IMG/VR virus record: IMGVR_UViG_3300047476_000283
Coordinates: 1 to 48,151 of that record
From: a virus
DNA: 48,151 bases
Strand: one strand, 5' to 3'
Shown here: positions 24,168 through 32,675 of the stretch, piece after piece
Layout of the letters: every line of letters starts with the position of its first letter
Numbering within the stretch: the first letter of the stretch is position 1
Notes under the pieces: model-generated
What the model was told of the DNA's origin: nothing
Databases searched by the model: none
What the model saw: only the letters and a program-made list of their open reading frames with translations
Made by a program: the position numbers and the translations under genes

Positions 24168-26267
24168 TTAGAAATATAGAGAACTTAAATATAAGCTTGA
24201 TTGCGAAGAGGCAAAGCTCACATTCGCATTTCCGCTTATGCCCGATTCCACAGATACTGTTACTGTGGAAGTATTAACAAAATTGATTCCGTTAGCAGTA
24301 ATTGTCGAACCGCTATTCGCAGATACTGGGAATGTTACAATACCACCGCCGCCTGATGCGCCCTGAACACCTTGAACGCCTCTGGCGCCAGTTGTTGCAG
24401 TAACTTCCCACGTGCTTCCATCGTATATGAACTCTACAGTAATTCCTGCTAAATCCAATAATACATCGTCAGCATAACCATCTATTGTTGAGCCGTTTCT
24501 AGCAACTGTAAGATTAGTGATATACCAACTAGCACCATCAGATATTTGAACATAATCGCCAGCAGTTGGGGTTGCTGGTAATGTGATTGTGAAAGTGCCG
24601 CCTGATGTGTCAGCAATTAACCGATCGCCATCTACAGCTGTATAATTTGAAGTTTTTACTGCCCAGCGATTTAATGCACCAATAGCACCTTGAGTACCAG
24701 CACCAGTTGCGCCTTGGGTACCAGTGCCAGTAGCGCCTTGAGTACCAGTGCCAGTAGTGCCTTGATTGCCATTGGTTCCTTGGGTTCCATGCGTTCCTTG
24801 GGTTCCTAGAGTTCCCTGAGTACCATCAGTACCTTGAGTTCCTAAGATACCCTGCGTACCTAGAGTTCCTTGAGTACCATTGGTTCCTTGGGTTCCGTTA
24901 GTTCCTTGGGTTCCCAAAACACCCTGTGTACCTAGAGTTCCTTGTGTACCATTAGTACCCTGAGTACCATCAGTTCCTTGAGTTCCTAGAACTCCTTGAG
25001 AACCTATGGTGCCTTGAATGCCTACAGTTCCTTGTGTGCCGTCCGTCCCCTGAGTACCAGTTGCACCTTGAGTTCCAGCTCCTGTTGCACCTTGGGCGCT
25101 AGTTGATCCTTGAGATCCTTGAGTTCCTTGCGACCCCAGATCACCAGTTCTGGTGTTCATCAGAACATAATTAAGGCCAGAACTAAAATTACCATTAGGA
25201 TTTGATGACGTTACATAGGTGACGTCAATGTAATATACGCCACTAAAAGGACCTGTAACACTGTCTATTCTATAGGTCGCAAAATCACTATTATTCGATG
25301 CTGCGCCTTGAATGAAAAGGTAACCCTTAACAGTGCTTGTGCTATCGTCTAATGAAAGTAACCAATTACTCTGATTCACACCAAATGAATCTGTTGAGTT
25401 GAAGTAAAATCTTCCAATGTTGATCAGTTGAGAAAAGTTTGCGCCAAAGTTTCCAGAAGTTGGAGTAGAGCTACCACTAAAGGAATAATTAACACCCGCT
25501 CTGTCACCAGAAACACCAGTCTGCCCTGTGGTGCCTTGAACACCATTGGTTCCTTGGGTTCCGTTAGTTCCCTGGGTTCCTTGGGTTCCGACAGCACCTT
25601 GAGTTCCAGCACCTGTTGCACCTTGGCTTCCAGTTGGTCCTTGCGCTCCCTCGTTTCCCTGTGAACCAGCTGAACCAAGATCTCCAGTTCTGGTGAAGGT
25701 CACATCAAGTACAGCGTCTAAACTAAAAACTGTAATTGTGGAAATTAAATTATCAACTGGGATTATAAAATATCCCAAATCTTCATTAAGGTAATCAGTT
25801 ATAGAATATGTGGCTGTTTGCAGCGTATTGGCTGCATTTGTTAACTTGATAGTGCCTTTGATTTGAGATGTAGATTCGTCAGTATACCGAATGTACTGCG
25901 CCATGTCAGCCGAATAATAATCAAACGGACTCATGTACAATACTGTGGCGTCAGCTAATACAGAATTGTTGAGCTTGACTTTACCGTATCCAGGATCACT
26001 GTTGAGGGTATCTGTGGAGAATTGATATGTGTAATATTCTCCGCGAGATGCTCCTATAGTGCCTTGGGTTCCTTGAATTCCAAGAGTTCCCTGAACACCT
26101 TGAGTGCCAGTTGCACCTTGTGGTCCAGTTGTTCCTTGAATTCCTTGAGTTCCAGTAGAGCCTGCAGGTCCTGCGGCACCACTCTTAATGGAGACTTTAC
26201 CAACCTCTGGGTTGTTGTTTACATTAACAGAACCAACAGTATTTTTGTTTTTGATCTCAACTTTCAT
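24168..26267 (-). CDS. Modular collagen-like tail fibre (699 aa)
   Basis: The protein alternates collagen-like linkers with globular units. After a short beta start (MKVEIKNKNTVGSVNVNNNP) there is a triplet linker, then two copies of a roughly 125-residue domain ending (T)RTGDLGS (about 73-197 and 253-376). A longer triplet tract follows (about 377-535). The next domain WAVKTSNYTAVDGDRLIADTSGGTF to EFIYDGSTWEVTATTG is a common fibre tip or shaft domain in marine phages. The last 50 residues hold the SAN..GS module. The start overlaps the stop of the 110-residue gene by ATGA. Receptor binding is inferred. Confidence 0.85.
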   Translation of the reverse strand: MKVEIKNKNTVGSVNVNNNPEVGKVSIKSGAAGPAGSTGTQGIQGTTGPQGATGTQGVQGTLGIQGTQGTIGASRGEYYTYQFSTDTLNSDPGYGKVKLNNSVLADATVLYMSPFDYYSADMAQYIRYTDESTSQIKGTIKLTNAANTLQTATYSITDYLNEDLGYFIIPVDNLISTITVFSLDAVLDVTFTRTGDLGSAGSQGNEGAQGPTGSQGATGAGTQGAVGTQGTQGTNGTQGTNGVQGTTGQTGVSGDRAGVNYSFSGSSTPTSGNFGANFSQLINIGRFYFNSTDSFGVNQSNWLLSLDDSTSTVKGYLFIQGAASNNSDFATYRIDSVTGPFSGVYYIDVTYVTSSNPNGNFSSGLNYVLMNTRTGDLGSQGTQGSQGSTSAQGATGAGTQGATGTQGTDGTQGTVGIQGTIGSQGVLGTQGTDGTQGTNGTQGTLGTQGVLGTQGTNGTQGTNGTQGTLGTQGILGTQGTDGTQGTLGTQGTHGTQGTNGNQGTTGTGTQGATGTGTQGATGAGTQGAIGALNRWAVKTSNYTAVDGDRLIADTSGGTFTITLPATPTAGDYVQISDGASWYITNLTVARNGSTIDGYADDVLLDLAGITVEFIYDGSTWEVTATTGARGVQGVQGASGGGGIVTFPVSANSGSTITANGINFVNTSTVTVSVESGISGNANVSFASSQSSLYLSSLYF

Positions 26268-26596
26268 CTAGTAACCTGTGGTGTTACTGTGATAATACCT
26301 TCTATCACGCGTGTGGTCACCCCAGAGGCAGTGGTCATTTTGACGTCATAGAGGTATCTTCCAGCCTTTATGTTTGCCGTGTTGGCAGCAGTTACTGATA
26401 ACTTAACATTCCCATTAGGAGCATCAACTATTGTAGTTGTGATATTCGCTGTTACGTTTGTCGAATAATATGATTTTCTTATCTGAGAAGAAAACAAAAA
26501 GTTGGTGACATTAATAGCAGAACCATCATCATTTGTCAGGTCAATAGAAGTCTCGAATGTCGTGCCTTGGTCTAGTGTAAGTTCTGCGTATGCCAT
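26264..26596 (-). CDS. Ig-like small virion protein (110 aa)
   Basis: This 110-residue beta-sandwich begins MAYAELTLDQGTTFETSIDLTNDDGSAINVTN and has SVTAANTANIKAGRYLYDVKMTTASGVTTRVIEGIITVTP. The order (quasi-symmetric strands, then RYLYDV..T..G...RV.EG...V.P) is typical of small phage surface or baseplate-accessory proteins common in cyanophage genomes. A strong TTAGGAG ribosome site and a late-promoter-like motif lie upstream. It may bind the baseplate or fibre base. Exact role unknown. Confidence 0.7.
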   Translation of the reverse strand: MAYAELTLDQGTTFETSIDLTNDDGSAINVTNFLFSSQIRKSYYSTNVTANITTTIVDAPNGNVKLSVTAANTANIKAGRYLYDVKMTTASGVTTRVIEGIITVTPQVTR

Positions 26597-26621
26597 GACA
26601 GGCTCCTAATGTATTATACAG

Positions 26622-26629
26622 TATTTATT
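26622..26629 (-). promoter_or_regulatory. Near-consensus late promoter (AATAAATA) before the 110-aa gene
   Basis: AATAAATA lies in the 36-base gap between the 154-residue and 110-residue genes, 26 bases before the ATG. It has one mismatch to the T4 late consensus. Confidence 0.5.
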
Positions 26630-26632
26630 AGA

Positions 26633-27097
26633 TTATGCTGTGGCAGAAACAAAAAAGCTTATTGTTTTGGATGTCAAATCAACACCAGCAGAATTTCTTA
26701 TTCTCAATGTAGAATTCACAGTATCAGTTTGAGTGCCGTTTCCTGCGTTTGAGAATATGGTTAATGACCACGATTGTGAAGAGTTTAATTGAACAGCTGA
26801 CCCTGTAGTTCCAAAAGTAAATGTGCCAACACTAGGATTATCCATATAAGCATAGTAATTGGCAACAGAACCAGAACCAGTCAACCAATTAAATGTGTAT
26901 TCTTCCAAAGCGCCATTAAGGCGCTCTAGAATATATTTACCTGTTCCGTCTGCATAAAGTTCAACCGCTACTGTTGCTGAAGAAGAGCCTCCTGGAAAAC
27001 TATCTGTGGCTGACAGATTAATCTGGCCAGATCCACCATAGTCCAATAGAAATGCAGAACTAGAAGTCCCAAAAAGCATTTGTTGCATATTAGCCAT
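26633..27097 (-). CDS. Beta-rich small virion protein (154 aa)
   Basis: I place the start at 27097 (MANMQQMLFGTSSSAFLLD), two bases after the stop of the 724-residue fibre; an upstream in-frame ATG at 27148 would lie inside the fibre gene and add a Cys/His-rich leader unlike the rest. Features include SATVAVELYADGTGKYILERLNG, YTFNWLTGSGSVANYYAYMDN and an end RIRNSAGVDLTSKTISFFVSATA. This resembles, from memory, small tail proteins with a YE..WLTG core in other phages. Its role in the virion is not known. Confidence 0.65.
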   Translation of the reverse strand: MANMQQMLFGTSSSAFLLDYGGSGQINLSATDSFPGGSSSATVAVELYADGTGKYILERLNGALEEYTFNWLTGSGSVANYYAYMDNPSVGTFTFGTTGSAVQLNSSQSWSLTIFSNAGNGTQTDTVNSTLRIRNSAGVDLTSKTISFFVSATA

Positions 27098-27099
27098 AA

Positions 27100-29274
27100 T
27101 TAGGTCAATCCTGCTCCTGAAGCAACAAAGGTGTTGGTGGCAACGCAAAGTATTGTTGCCAACCCATTAGCAAACAGAGTTCTGTTACCAGTAGAGGCAG
27201 ATGCTGCCAACTTGAGAGTTACGCCAGTTCCCTGGGTTATTGTTTGATTCGAAGATGAGTTATTGAATATAGTAACAGCATCTCCAACAGCAAATACGCT
27301 TTGAGGAACAGTCACACCACCAGTTGTTATGCTAATGTGTTTTCCAGCATCAGATGCGATTAGCTGATAGGAACTGGTTTTGGCGTTTTGAGGAATTCCA
27401 AGATATCCAGCGCCTTGGATGCCTTGAGTTCCGTTTGTTCCTTGGACGCCTTGAGTTCCGTTTGTTCCTTGAACACCTTGAGTACCAGCACCAGTAGCAC
27501 CTTGAGTCGCTGTTCCAGTCGTGCCTTGAGTGCCTTGAGTTGCTGTTCCAGTTGCACCTTGGGTTGCTGTTCCAGTGATGCCTTGAGTACCTTGAGTACC
27601 AGTGCCAGTTGCACCTTGAGCACCAGTGCCAGTAGCGCCTTGTGTACCAGTGCCAGTTGCACCTTGAGTACCAATGTCACCAGTTCTTGTAAACTGTACA
27701 CTTAAAGAAGCAGCATTAAGAGGAACTGCTCCAGAAATAGCAGAAACTGGCACTCTATAGTGTGTCGTCTGATTGATTACTGCACCAGTGACAGCAAAAA
27801 TTGTACTGATACCAGTATCTAGATTGTATATTACCAAATATCCCTTTGATGAATTTGTGCTATCATCCCAGGTGGCAAACCAGCTAGTCAAAGAACTGCC
27901 GTTGGTGTCGACATTATCAATTTGGAGTTCGGTTACTGAGCCAAACGTGCCATTATTATATGTTATTTTACCGCTACCTGGGTCTGTTGTACCACCAGAA
28001 TTAACTGTTGAGTTGAACGAATATGGAACGCCACCGCGTTGTCCAACTGTTCCCTGGGTTCCTGTTGTACCTTGAGTTGCTGCACCAGTAGTACCCTGGT
28101 TACCAAGTATACCCTGAACACCTTGAGTTCCAGCACCAATTGTTCCTTGGGTTCCGTTGGTTCCTGTTGATCCTTGCGTTCCTTGAGTTCCAGTAGCGCC
28201 CTGAGCACCACCACCTCCACCACCAACTACTGTGAAAGCAACGTTCGCATTACCAGTTAAACCAGCAGCAACAGAAACTTGTACAGTTGCTGTATTGATG
28301 AAGTTTAGTTGCTTCGCTGTTTGCAACGAACCGTTATTTGCAGAAACAGCAACAGCATTGGCACCTGAGTTTGCTGCGGCATATGCCGCTGTCGCAGTAT
28401 CAAACGCCAACTTGACTGCAGTAGGTGTAGCAGCATTGATTGAGCTTGTTGTTACTACTGAATCTGATAGGTTAGCTGCTGTTATTAGTGTCGAATATGC
28501 AGTAGAAATATCATTAGCAGTGACTCTCCAAACACCAGGAGATGATGCGAAAGATAGTGACGCATTACCTGCTGGGCTTGTTGCGCCTCTAGCGACTTCT
28601 AGATAACCGTCGCCCAATCCAGCTAGACCAGCTCGTAGCAGATAAACATCTGACGCTGATGTTGATGGCGAGGAAATACCAGTCGTCACAACTAGAGAAT
28701 CAACAGTAAGTGCAGTGAAATTGGCTGTTGCGCTGGAGATTCTAGAAGCCGAGATGTTGCCGAATACTGTGATATTGCTGGTGACGTTGACGTTTTTAGA
28801 AGCCGATAGAGTCTGTATTGTCAGGACGTTTGCAATATTCAGTATCAGTCCGTTATTCGCATATGTGCCAGTGGTCTCAATATAGCCATTAGCGTTAATA
28901 TTGGCTGCAGAAATAAAGTTATTGTTGTATAACAATCTAGAGCGTAGGCTACCAGCCACAATAAACTGGCCTGTAGTATTTGAGAAGTTGACAGCGCCAC
29001 TGTTCGATCTGATATATGCATCGCCACCATCTTGATCTAGATTCTTGATGCTCATCACATCGCCGACACGAGCGTTCGCCGTAACGGTCAGCATAGTTCC
29101 ACTAGTGCATGATAATAACACATAACCAGAGGTGATGGTCACGTTTCCTTTTGGTTTCGTGAATTCGCCTCTAGCTATCTCATTAGTGTCATTAACTGTT
29201 AAGTTCGTCTGAACTCTCCAGTTGTCAAACGTATTGGCTGTGGTTACTTGCGATATGTTTGATAAGCTTGCCAT
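27100..29274 (-). CDS. Modular collagen-like tail fibre (724 aa)
   Basis: The first 130 residues (SNISQVTTANTFDNWRVQTNLTVNDTNEIARGEF and GDVMSIKNLDQDGGDAYIRSNSGAVNFSN) are typical of the virion-attaching end of T4-like marine fibres. A SAN..GS module (about 308-350) ends in poly-Gly, then a collagen linker, one RTGD domain (about 409-533) and a second collagen linker. The last hundred residues (PQNAKTSSYQLIASDAGKHISITTGGVTVP to GLATILCVATNTFVASGAGLT) are a very widespread fibre C-terminal domain. It starts four bases after the 78-residue gene. Likely a main tail fibre; ligand unknown. Confidence 0.88.
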   Translation of the reverse strand: MASLSNISQVTTANTFDNWRVQTNLTVNDTNEIARGEFTKPKGNVTITSGYVLLSCTSGTMLTVTANARVGDVMSIKNLDQDGGDAYIRSNSGAVNFSNTTGQFIVAGSLRSRLLYNNNFISAANINANGYIETTGTYANNGLILNIANVLTIQTLSASKNVNVTSNITVFGNISASRISSATANFTALTVDSLVVTTGISSPSTSASDVYLLRAGLAGLGDGYLEVARGATSPAGNASLSFASSPGVWRVTANDISTAYSTLITAANLSDSVVTTSSINAATPTAVKLAFDTATAAYAAANSGANAVAVSANNGSLQTAKQLNFINTATVQVSVAAGLTGNANVAFTVVGGGGGGAQGATGTQGTQGSTGTNGTQGTIGAGTQGVQGILGNQGTTGAATQGTTGTQGTVGQRGGVPYSFNSTVNSGGTTDPGSGKITYNNGTFGSVTELQIDNVDTNGSSLTSWFATWDDSTNSSKGYLVIYNLDTGISTIFAVTGAVINQTTHYRVPVSAISGAVPLNAASLSVQFTRTGDIGTQGATGTGTQGATGTGAQGATGTGTQGTQGITGTATQGATGTATQGTQGTTGTATQGATGAGTQGVQGTNGTQGVQGTNGTQGIQGAGYLGIPQNAKTSSYQLIASDAGKHISITTGGVTVPQSVFAVGDAVTIFNNSSSNQTITQGTGVTLKLAASASTGNRTLFANGLATILCVATNTFVASGAGLT

Positions 29275-29277
29275 AGA

Positions 29278-29514
29278 TTATATTCTCTTTAGTAGTTCTT
29301 GCATCAGAGATTTGATTTCTGAAATTTCCTGCTTCATACTATTTATCTCTAATTCTTGTGCTTTTTTCCTGTTCAAGTCAGCCATTTTAGCTTCATGGCG
29401 CTTTATGGCTGACCGATCTGTGTTCAAGATAGCAAAATTATCAGAGTCTCTAATGAGTTTCTCGTTTTCTCTAACTCGCATCTTCATCAGAATATCACCC
29501 AGCTGGAGTTGCAA
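29278..29514 (-). CDS. Small coiled-coil protein at the fibre cluster boundary (78 aa)
   Basis: The translation begins MQLQLGDILMKMRVRENEKLIRD and ends KKAQELEINSMKQEISEIKSLMQELLKRI, where a heptad pattern is clear over the last 30 residues. The gene overlaps the end of the 1054-residue structural gene by 20 bases, and the next ATG follows its stop after three bases. A near-consensus late promoter lies within it at 29340-29347. It may be a trimerising adaptor or fibre chaperone, but this is inference from the coil and position only. Confidence 0.65.
   Translation of the reverse strand: MQLQLGDILMKMRVRENEKLIRDSDNFAILNTDRSAIKRHEAKMADLNRKKAQELEINSMKQEISEIKSLMQELLKRI
29340..29347 (-). promoter_or_regulatory. 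Near-consensus late promoter (GATAAATA) before the 724-aa fibre
   Basis: GATAAATA lies inside the 78-residue gene, about 66 bases before the ATG of the 724-residue fibre. It has one mismatch to the T4 late consensus. Placement at the start of the fibre region supports function. Confidence 0.45.
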
Positions 29515-32500
29515 TAATTCTAAGATTCTTAACCAAAGGAATAACAGCTGGGTCTGAACTCAACAGTCCAACCTTGATGCTGAAAGTCTTGAACGTACCA
29601 CCGATTGGGTATTTAATACCACTCTCAGTATACTGCAGAATTCCTTCATCCATATTTTGGTCTGTATCTGGTTTGAACTCAAGCTCAACTATTTGTTTTT
29701 CGTCCTTCGACTTCTTATCAACTCGCTTGGTCATTCTAACCCAGTTCTTGTCAGACAATTTACCATTGTCATGAATGCCCAAAACCTTAAAGTAAACTTG
29801 AATGTCAGTACCATTAGGGCGAACGACGTCCATGAATACTCTCAGATCTCCAGACTCAAATCCATCTTCTAGGCTAAATTGTCTGGTGATGTAACGAGAA
29901 AGGAAGTTTCCGCCACTCTTACCAGTTTCTCCTTGAACAATAACAGAAGCATTAGCGTTTGATGATGTTAGTGTTGGTCTTGGGAGACTCACATTTGGCG
30001 TTTCAACATATCCGCTACCTGGGCTGTTGATGACTATAAAGCTGATTGTATTAGAACCATCAGTATTTGCTACAGCAAAGCCATCAGCACCAGATCCCAT
30101 ACCGCCACTGACTGCTAGATTGTAGAACCCAATGTTAGCATTGCTATTTAGATAAGTTGTTCTGTACGTTTGTGCTGCAGTATTTAACGTGGCGTTTGAC
30201 GATCCATATACTACTGAAGATGGCGAAGCATTATACCCAGCTCCTCTATTCACAATAGAAATGATATTGTTGGATAGCTCAGCGTTATTGATCAAATACT
30301 CTCCAGTCGCTAGAGTCAGCGACTCCATATTGAATATTGGAGAGATATCTGTATCTGATGTTGAGAACTCGGCTTGGATTATTATGCTGTCTGAATTGCC
30401 GTAGTTGATCTTTCTGCTGTTAGCAAAACTGACAGAATCAGCCTTGTTAGATGCATCTAGCAACGAACCATATCTAAACACCTTTTGTGGAGAGATATAG
30501 TTATATCCAGGTTCATAGCTAGAGTTAGATGCAAATACACCCTTAACCTTGTACTTCAAGTCTCCGACTGGGAATGTCAGTTCATTGGTGTGAAGGAATA
30601 GTCTATGCACATTTTGGTTGAATGTTGGTGAATCCTTTAGATTCATTGTAAGCGTTCCACTCGACTGGAATACTGCCTTATTAACAACAAACATCAAGTC
30701 TTCGTTATTATATGGCGCCCAAGTGGAGCTATTTTGAGCCTTGAAGAATGATCCAGCGTATGGCTGTTCCGATATTCTGCGTGGAGGATCAGCACCAAGA
30801 ACTTCTCCGCCAATCTCTGCTGTATACAACTCATATTCTGGCGAATCTGACATAACTATGAGCGCATACTCGCTGTCTGGCAGCAGATAAACTGGATCAG
30901 GGAACGTGAACTTTGTTAGCGTTGAAGAATCAGAAGCACTAGGCGTCGTTGATACCTTGACGTCCTTGCTCTGTATTGTCTTGGTCGCAACATAATTTTG
31001 AGTTGGGAACCCATTAACAACTGTAGCAATCTTAACAGTTATTGGTAACTGTAGAGAACCATTCGCTGTGCTTGGTTTCTTTGAGAAGAACAAATCAACA
31101 GAGGTGACGAAAATACCATTGTTGATTTTATTGCTAGTTGGTTTAGGTGTAAAGAATGTCTGAGCGATAGGATCTACGACATTTCTTCTTGGCGCCTCAA
31201 CAGTAGTTGGTTCGGTCGGAACTCTAATTCTGTCTGGGTTAAATGTTCTTTCTGATGGCGACACTGGCGCAATAGGATTGCTGGCCTCGAACTCAGGCAG
31301 AGGATTGCAACTTGGCGTTGTAACAATTCTTTGAGTTCTATTCAGTATTCCAGATGCGGTGAATTTAGAAGTTGCTCTCATAGAGTATTCGTTGTTCGAA
31401 ACTCTATCCGTATCTGTAATCGTAAATACTCTTTCGCCAGTCTTAAACTTAAACACTGGTTCTTCTGGTATATTAAAGACGCCAGTCAAGTTACCGTAGC
31501 TGTCTACGATATGGTTACCAACAGAGTATTTGGACAATTGCGTAACTGCGGTAGACAAAGCACCTGCTAGTTTAACACGCTTGCCGCTGACTTCAATTAC
31601 TCTCTTGAATTGTCCAAGACCAGTTCCTGACGTAATGTACAGAATATTACCGTTGCAGATACCAGTATTGCTTGAGTTCAGATACAGGTTAGCACCACCG
31701 CTATCTGCTGAGATGAAGGAAATGTTTGCGATGATACCAGAACTATGGTTATATGAAGTTACAACCAACGATTTTGAGAGATTGCTCACTGAACTGATAA
31801 CGTTGTTAGGAGTCAGGTCAACCAAAACTGGTGATCGCGCCTGTACGCCTTTAGATCCTGGTTGAGATGCGTTCCAGATTCTAGCCATAACATTAGACGT
31901 TGACTCGTTAATCATCAACGTGCCGTATGTTGGCGTTACTGCTAATCTTTCACCACCACTATCCTTATTAAAGTATTCAACTACACCACGGAAAATTGCT
32001 CGCGAGACGTCTGCAGCACCAGTTGTGGTTTGATAGACAATATCACCTTTGGCGTATTCGGTTGACGAATAGGTTGATAGGGTGTTTCCTGGGGTGGCGT
32101 CAATTCTCAGGTTGATATAGTTTTCGTTGACATACAAAGCGTTCTCACCAGAGGCGCCAATAACTGTCATGTACACATTATTGTTCTGGCAAATAACACC
32201 TTCGTTTTTATCGAATGTGTCAGAAGTTTTTTCATTGTAGAAACTGTTGATTGAGGCAGTGGCTTTTAGCGTAGAGCCTGTCAAGCAAGAAATATTTGCA
32301 GCCTCGTCAAAGTCTCCAGAAATTCTATACAGGGTAACAACTCTGTTAGAAGAATCATACGAGTAGACGTTCGCTCTAAATGTTGGGGAAGCACTAGAAG
32401 ATCCCTGATACACATAGTCGCCAGCGGTGAATATTCCTCCAGTATTAGGAGAAACAGTCAAGACCTTTCTGCTGTCGACAATGATCTGGTTTCCCTTTTG

Positions 32501-32659
32501 GCAAAATTGATTGATCACAACTTCATCGAAGAATATCTTTGCAATCTTGCCTGGTCTTAGATTCTCAGCCTCAAATACCACATCTTGCCTGCGCATGTAT
32601 GGGATAAATGAACTGTCTACAACAAATTTGCCTTGCTGCGTATAAATTGGTTCTGACAT
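29495..32659 (-). CDS. Large baseplate/fibre-network structural protein (1054 aa)
   Basis: The N-terminus MSEPIYTQQGKFVVDSSFIPYMRRQDVVFEAENLRPGKIAKIFFD is a recurrent opening of large T4-like marine structural proteins. A central Pro-rich hinge (PLPEFEASNPIAPVSPSERTFNPDRIRVP) leads into RRNVVDPIAQTFF, a motif that recurs in baseplate and fibre-connector proteins of this group, then a beta-sandwich with SVDLFFSKKPSTANGSLQLPITVKI. The C-terminal part has GxGY repeats (NRGAGYNASP, NSPGSGYVETP) and ends in a domain with YITRQFSLEDGFESGDLRVFMDVVRP. By position it corresponds to T4 gp9-gp11, but no direct identity is claimed. Confidence 0.75.
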   Translation of the reverse strand: MSEPIYTQQGKFVVDSSFIPYMRRQDVVFEAENLRPGKIAKIFFDEVVINQFCQKGNQIIVDSRKVLTVSPNTGGIFTAGDYVYQGSSSASPTFRANVYSYDSSNRVVTLYRISGDFDEAANISCLTGSTLKATASINSFYNEKTSDTFDKNEGVICQNNNVYMTVIGASGENALYVNENYINLRIDATPGNTLSTYSSTEYAKGDIVYQTTTGAADVSRAIFRGVVEYFNKDSGGERLAVTPTYGTLMINESTSNVMARIWNASQPGSKGVQARSPVLVDLTPNNVISSVSNLSKSLVVTSYNHSSGIIANISFISADSGGANLYLNSSNTGICNGNILYITSGTGLGQFKRVIEVSGKRVKLAGALSTAVTQLSKYSVGNHIVDSYGNLTGVFNIPEEPVFKFKTGERVFTITDTDRVSNNEYSMRATSKFTASGILNRTQRIVTTPSCNPLPEFEASNPIAPVSPSERTFNPDRIRVPTEPTTVEAPRRNVVDPIAQTFFTPKPTSNKINNGIFVTSVDLFFSKKPSTANGSLQLPITVKIATVVNGFPTQNYVATKTIQSKDVKVSTTPSASDSSTLTKFTFPDPVYLLPDSEYALIVMSDSPEYELYTAEIGGEVLGADPPRRISEQPYAGSFFKAQNSSTWAPYNNEDLMFVVNKAVFQSSGTLTMNLKDSPTFNQNVHRLFLHTNELTFPVGDLKYKVKGVFASNSSYEPGYNYISPQKVFRYGSLLDASNKADSVSFANSRKINYGNSDSIIIQAEFSTSDTDISPIFNMESLTLATGEYLINNAELSNNIISIVNRGAGYNASPSSVVYGSSNATLNTAAQTYRTTYLNSNANIGFYNLAVSGGMGSGADGFAVANTDGSNTISFIVINSPGSGYVETPNVSLPRPTLTSSNANASVIVQGETGKSGGNFLSRYITRQFSLEDGFESGDLRVFMDVVRPNGTDIQVYFKVLGIHDNGKLSDKNWVRMTKRVDKKSKDEKQIVELEFKPDTDQNMDEGILQYTESGIKYPIGGTFKTFSIKVGLLSSDPAVIPLVKNLRIIATPAG

Positions 32660-32675
32660 ATTATACTACCTTAAA

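Noticed and set aside
27098-27148. Upstream start (MRCHQHLCC...) for the 154-residue gene
   Set aside because: It lies inside the fibre gene and adds an unlike leader; the Met at 27097 follows the stop directly and fits the domain.
11964-29274. Diversity-generating retroelement acting on fibre genes
   Set aside because: No reverse transcriptase or template/variable repeat pair with adenine-directed changes was seen in the window.
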